Assembly: GCF_014842265.1 (NCBI RefSeq)
Contig: NZ_JACYVI010000001.1
Coordinates: 794,701 to 858,700, forward strand
Source: Pseudomonas sp. CFBP 13711
GTDB lineage: Bacteria; Pseudomonadota; Gammaproteobacteria; Pseudomonadales; Pseudomonadaceae
Direction of reading: 5' to 3'
Length of the DNA stretch: 64,000 nt
Shown piece by piece: positions 60,807-64,000 of this stretch (positions within the stretch are counted from its first letter, which is position 1; the number at the start of each line of letters is the position of its first letter). The translations under genes were made by a program, and so were the position numbers. Under the pieces are notes generated by a model. The model made no database searches, had not been told where the DNA came from, and saw only the letters and a list, made by a program, of their open reading frames with translations.

Positions 60807-60833
60807 CCGGTACCCCTTATTGAACCGTTTGCG

Positions 60834-61391
60834 CTATTTGGTCATGCGCTGATATTGAGCTGCTTTGAGAAAGACGTCGGAATTGACCGGGTCGTCGAGG
60901 TAGGCAAAGACCTTGTCCATGGGACTTGAGATCAGCATGCCGTCGCCCTTCACCGTATCGACCCGCTCGCCGTCGAGCCCCTTCTGCTCGACCAACTGCT
61001 GAAACCGCTCCAGGTCCAGGTCATAGACCACCAGTTCGTCGGCACCGTTCTCGTTGTCGATCAGGTCGAAACCGGCGATGACGTAATTGCCGCCGTATTT
61101 GTCAGGCAGCGCGGCGGACACGTACCAGCGACTGCCGTGGCGCGACACGGTGAAGGCGTACTCGTCACGGTTTTTGCGATCGCCCTTACGGTAGCTGACC
61201 GCTTTGTAGCGGTCGGGGCCGGCGCGGCTGATTTCCAGTTCGAGCGGCTCGCCCCAGGCATTTTTGCTGCTCCAGGTGCCGAGCAATTTGGGCGGGGCGG
61301 TGTTGCTGACCGGAATCGGGTCCTTGAACGTCACCAGGCATCCGCTCAACAGCGCGAACGACAGGGCGAGCAATACGCTCCAGACTCTCAT
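60834..61391 (-). CDS. small lipoprotein, beta-rich
   Basis: The 185-residue lipoprotein has signal MRVWSVLLALSFALLSGC with the lipobox LLSGC (C18). The mature part contains alternating hydrophobic strands (LGTWSSKNAWGEPLELEIS, then YKAVSYRKGDRKNRDEYAF). No known domain is recognised. It is translated 18 bases after the TetR gene and 27 bases before the QEGLA-family gene, so all are likely co-transcribed. Confidence 0.8.
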   Translation of the reverse strand: MRVWSVLLALSFALLSGCLVTFKDPIPVSNTAPPKLLGTWSSKNAWGEPLELEISRAGPDRYKAVSYRKGDRKNRDEYAFTVSRHGSRWYVSAALPDKYGGNYVIAGFDLIDNENGADELVVYDLDLERFQQLVEQKGLDGERVDTVKGDGMLISSPMDKVFAYLDDPVNSDVFLKAAQYQRMTK

Positions 61392-61409
61392 CGGGTTCTC
61401 CTTGAGGTA

Positions 61410-62141
61410 TCAGCCAGCCATCGGCTTGGCAGTGCCCAGTACCAGATGCATCTGGCGAGTAAGAATAGCGAGCATTTCTTCGTCTGCGCCGGGCCGAGGC
61501 CCGTTGAGCAGCCCCTGATATTCCATCCGGCAGATGAGCCCCGTCAACACTTGGGCGTCCAGTTGCGGCTGGACCGAGCCCATGACTTCAAGAAACTGGG
61601 CGCTGCCCTGCAGCAAAATCTGCTGATGGGCACTCACCAGTGGCGCCAGACGCGGGTTGATCAGCGCTTCGAGGTGGAAGGCGTGCTCGGCAATGAGCTG
61701 GTCGCGACGGGTCAGCAATTGATGACGCACGTACTCCATGGTCATGCGCGCGATCTCATCCGCCAGCCGGGCGCGGGCCTCGGCGCTGCCGTCATTGCGC
61801 GCGACCATCTCGCGCAGCAGCGCCTCGGTGTTGGTCCACAGCTTGGCCATGTACGCCGCGCTGCGTTCAACGTATTGCGCGAAGGCATCGGTGAGCAGGT
61901 CATCGATGTCTTTGAAATAGTAGGTGGTGGCAGAGAGCGGCACTTGCGCCTCGGCTGCGACCGCGCGATGCCGCACGGCCCGGACGCCGTCACGGATGAG
62001 GATGCGCATGGCCGCATCGAGGATCTGTTGGCGACGCTGTTCACTTCCCTGTCGACTCGCCTTGCGGCCCTGGTACTGAACACTCTGTGCGACTGCCGTG
62101 GCCAGGCCAGCGGCTCCCTTTTGAGCGACGGTGCGGTTCAC
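61410..62141 (-). CDS. TetR-family transcriptional regulator
   Basis: The 243-residue regulator starts at GTG 62139-62141, which has AAGGA eight bases upstream. Another GTG at 62171 is open but has no ribosome site. A TetR helix-turn-helix lies at about 40-85 (RQQILDAAMRILIRDGVRAVRHRAVAAEAQVP, quoted in part; then LSATTYYFKDIDDLL). Being first of four co-directional genes, it probably regulates the lipoprotein, QEGLA and hydrolase genes, and itself. Confidence 0.82.
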   Translation of the reverse strand: MNRTVAQKGAAGLATAVAQSVQYQGRKASRQGSEQRRQQILDAAMRILIRDGVRAVRHRAVAAEAQVPLSATTYYFKDIDDLLTDAFAQYVERSAAYMAKLWTNTEALLREMVARNDGSAEARARLADEIARMTMEYVRHQLLTRRDQLIAEHAFHLEALINPRLAPLVSAHQQILLQGSAQFLEVMGSVQPQLDAQVLTGLICRMEYQGLLNGPRPGADEEMLAILTRQMHLVLGTAKPMAG

Positions 62142-62213
62142 AACTGGATTTCCTTTTTTCGAGTCATTCACATCACAGCAACGTCAGCTTACGGCGGTGT
62201 CTGCGCCGACGTC

Positions 62214-62279
62214 ATCGCGAGCAAGCTCACTCCTGCAATCGGCGGAGTGCCCCTGTAGGAGTGAGCTTGCTCGCGATAG
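62214..62279. repeat. REP pair, outward orientation
   Basis: ATCGCGAGCAAGCTCACTCCT at the left end and its complement AGGAGTGAGCTTGCTCGCGAT at the right end are separated by about 24 bases. The palindromic core is the same family as the REPs at 31.6 kb, but the order of the two arms is reversed. It may also act as a termination or DNA-supercoiling site between lysS and the TetR run. Confidence 0.8.
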
Positions 62280-62312
62280 CCTTTCCAAATGCAGCCGCGC
62301 ACTACGAACAGA

Positions 62313-62342
62313 CAAAAAAAAGCCGCCCTGCGCAGGCGGCTT
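62313..62342 (-). terminator. intrinsic terminator of lysS
   Basis: On the minus strand AAGCCGCC and GGCGGCTT pair over 8 bp around a loop of seven, followed by a U-run of six to eight. It lies 11 bases after the lysS stop. Confidence 0.88.
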
Positions 62343-62352
62343 GTTTCGACGC

Positions 62353-63855
62353 TTAGGCTTGCGGCCGCATGTGCGGGAACAGGATGACGTCCCGAATGGA
62401 CGGCGAGTTGGTCAGCAGCATGACCAGACGGTCGATGCCGATGCCCTCGCCCGCGGTCGGCGGCATACCGTATTCCAGCGCACGGACGAAGTCTGCGTCG
62501 TAGTGCATGGCCTCGTCGTCGCCCGCATCCTTGTCCGCCACCTGAGCCATGAAACGCTCGGCCTGGTCTTCCGCGTCGTTCAACTCGGAATAGGCGTTGG
62601 CGATTTCGCGGCCGCCGATGAACAGCTCGAAGCGGTCGGTGACGTTCGGGTTGTCATCGTTGCGACGGGCCAGCGGCGACACTTCGAACGGGTACTGGGT
62701 GATGAAGTGCGGCTGCTCCAGCTTGTGCTCGACCAGCTCTTCGAAAATCATCACCTGCAGCTTGCCCAGACCTTCAAAGCCCAGCACCTTGGCGCCGGCT
62801 TTCTTGGCGATGGCGCGGGCCTTGTCGATGTCGTTCAGGTCATCGGCGGTCAGCTCGGGGTTGTACTTGAGGATCGAGTCGAACACCGACAGACGCGCAA
62901 ACGGCTCGCCGAAGTGGAACACCTTGTCGCCATACGGCACGTCAGTGCTGCCGAGCACCAGCTGGGCCAGCTCACGGAACAGCTCCTCGGTCAGGTCCAT
63001 GTTGTCTTCGTAATCAGCGTAGGCCTGGTAGAACTCGAGCATGGTGAACTCGGGGTTGTGCCGGGTCGAAACGCCTTCGTTACGGAAGTTGCGGTTGATC
63101 TCGAACACTTTCTCCAAGCCACCCACAACCAGACGCTTGAGGTACAGCTCCGGCGCGATGCGCAGGAACATTTCCAGGTCCAGCGCGTTGTGGTGCGTCT
63201 CGAACGGCTTGGCCGCAGCGCCGCCCGGGATGGTCTGCAGCATCGGCGTTTCGACTTCAAGGAAGTCGCGCTGCATCAGGAAGCTGCGGATGTGGGCGAT
63301 GACTTTCGAGCGAACGCGGAAGGTTTCACGCACGTCATCATTGACGATCAGGTCGACGTAACGCTGGCGATAACGCTGCTCGGTATCGACCAGGCCATGG
63401 TGCTTGTCGGGCAGCGGACGCAAGGACTTGGTCAGCAGGCGGACGTTGGTCATTTCGACGTACAGGTCGCCCTTGCCGGAACGGGCCAGAGTGCCTTCGG
63501 CTGCAATGATGTCGCCCATGTCCCAGGTTTTCACCGAGGCCAGGGTTTCTTCCGACAGCGTCTTGCGGTTGACATAGACCTGGATGCGACCGGTCATGTC
63601 CTGAATCACCATGAACGAGCCACGGTTGAGCATGATGCGCCCGGCAACCTTGACCGGAATCGCCGCTTCAGCCAGCTCTTCCTTGGTCTTGTCCGCGTAC
63701 TGTTTCTGCAGGTCGTTGCAGTAGTTTTCGCGACGGAAGTCGTTCGGGAAGGCGTTGCCCTTGGCGCGCTCGGCCGCAAGTTTTTCCTTGCGCAGGGCGA
63801 TCAGGCTGTTTTCTTCCTGTTGCTGGGCTTGCGGGTCGAGTTGTTGGTCGCTCAT
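62353..63855 (-). CDS. lysS: lysine--tRNA ligase (class II)
   Basis: LysRS charges tRNA-Lys. From ATG 63855 the protein has 500 residues. An N-terminal OB anticodon-binding domain (about 60-165) precedes the class II core, with motif 2 [19 protein letters not shown] (about 258-276) and motif 3 [13 protein letters not shown] (about 465-477). The downstream-of-prfB location is the usual prfB-lysS operon. The ATG at 63873 would add six residues and is less likely. Confidence 0.97.
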   Translation of the reverse strand: MSDQQLDPQAQQQEENSLIALRKEKLAAERAKGNAFPNDFRRENYCNDLQKQYADKTKEELAEAAIPVKVAGRIMLNRGSFMVIQDMTGRIQVYVNRKTLSEETLASVKTWDMGDIIAAEGTLARSGKGDLYVEMTNVRLLTKSLRPLPDKHHGLVDTEQRYRQRYVDLIVNDDVRETFRVRSKVIAHIRSFLMQRDFLEVETPMLQTIPGGAAAKPFETHHNALDLEMFLRIAPELYLKRLVVGGLEKVFEINRNFRNEGVSTRHNPEFTMLEFYQAYADYEDNMDLTEELFRELAQLVLGSTDVPYGDKVFHFGEPFARLSVFDSILKYNPELTADDLNDIDKARAIAKKAGAKVLGFEGLGKLQVMIFEELVEHKLEQPHFITQYPFEVSPLARRNDDNPNVTDRFELFIGGREIANAYSELNDAEDQAERFMAQVADKDAGDDEAMHYDADFVRALEYGMPPTAGEGIGIDRLVMLLTNSPSIRDVILFPHMRPQA

Positions 63856-63969
63856 GTCTTGATTATCCATCACAGGTTCGTGGCCCTTCGTCTGGCCGGG
63901 AAGCGCGACGAAGGATCGCGGGCGGCGACGTCATGATGACGCGCCCGACCCGCAACAGTGGTGTGGCGA
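63856..63969 (-). other. prfB-lysS intergenic segment with hairpin
   Basis: The 114-base spacer holds GGGCG...CGTCA-TGA-TGACG-CGCCC (about 63919-63946), a hairpin with one internal bulge. No U-run follows. It may influence lysS expression relative to prfB. Confidence 0.35.
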
Positions 63970-64000
63970 TTACAGGCCCTGTTTGAGGCTCGCGATCAGG
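63970..64000 (-). CDS. prfB: peptide chain release factor 2, C-terminal end (cut)
   Basis: Only the final nine codons and the TAA stop (63970-63972) are present. They read LIASLKQGL, matching the RF2 C-terminus (in E. coli ASLKAGL). The order prfB-lysS is conserved. The programmed frameshift site of RF2 lies outside the window. Confidence 0.75.
   Translation of the reverse strand, partial: LIASLKQGL

Larger units (their letters stand above)
62172..62352. other. TetR-lysS intergenic region
   Basis: This 181-base gap lies between two genes transcribed the same way (lysS first). It holds a tail-to-tail REP pair and the lysS terminator. The promoter for the TetR-led run must be within it or inside the repeats. 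Confidence 0.5.

Noticed and set aside
58980..60929. 649-codon plus-strand open frame
   Set aside because: It overlaps the hydrolase and QEGLA genes in antisense. Their motifs (GQSIGG, HEGLVH) settle the coding strand.

Overview
This window is chromosomal DNA from a Pseudomonas of the fluorescens/syringae type, outside P. aeruginosa. The evidence is the roughly 60% GC coding style, the uninterrupted pyrG-to-prfB gene order typical of Pseudomonas, the proteobacterial succinylase lysine genes, a MexJK-type efflux unit beside plsB, and REP palindromes between genes. I see no phage, plasmid, transposase, CRISPR array, rRNA or tRNA gene. Both edges cut genes: pyrG on the left and prfB on the right.

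1-21.3 kb (all minus strand) is the envelope and macromolecule-synthesis block. Transcription runs from rpsB-tsf and pyrH-frr through uppS-cdsA-dxr-rseP-bamA-ompH-lpxD-fabZ-lpxA-lpxB-rnhB-dnaE-accA to tilS and pyrG. Many junctions overlap by 1-4 bases. The block couples translation (S2, EF-Ts, RRF), isoprenoid and undecaprenyl carriers (Dxr, UppS), phospholipid (CdsA), fatty acid (FabZ, AccA), lipid A (LpxD/A/B), outer-membrane assembly (BamA, OmpH) and envelope stress signalling (RseP).

21.7-40.6 kb (mostly plus) holds map, glnD and three succinylase-pathway lysine genes (dapC, dapD, dapE). Between these lie a CPA1 antiporter, an ArsC/YffB-like protein, the sulfur-transfer pair csdA-csdE with tcdA, an NdvB-like GH17-GT2 beta-glucan enzyme, rlmA and plsB.

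40.7-51.8 kb holds a YbaY-like lipoprotein, a DUF4197 protein, mexL-mexJ-mexK-like efflux genes, a haem-catalase-like protein, rsmJ, a Pseudomonas-type protein with an internal duplication, an extensin-like protein, and a YecE/DUF72 gene coupled to a small ORF.

52-64 kb holds tsaB, adk, ppc, a small possible ribbon-helix-helix protein and two cell-envelope lipoproteins (DUF4398 and LptF-like OmpA). A minus-strand run follows: TetR regulator, lipoprotein, zinc-peptidase-like QEGLA/DUF1704 protein and lipoprotein hydrolase. The window ends with lysS and the tail of prfB.

Most of the window is conserved core genome. The least explained parts are the four-gene TetR-to-hydrolase run at 58.5-62.1 kb, the duplicated 209-residue protein at 49.2 kb, and two unrelated REP-type repeat clusters at 31.6 and 46.8 kb.
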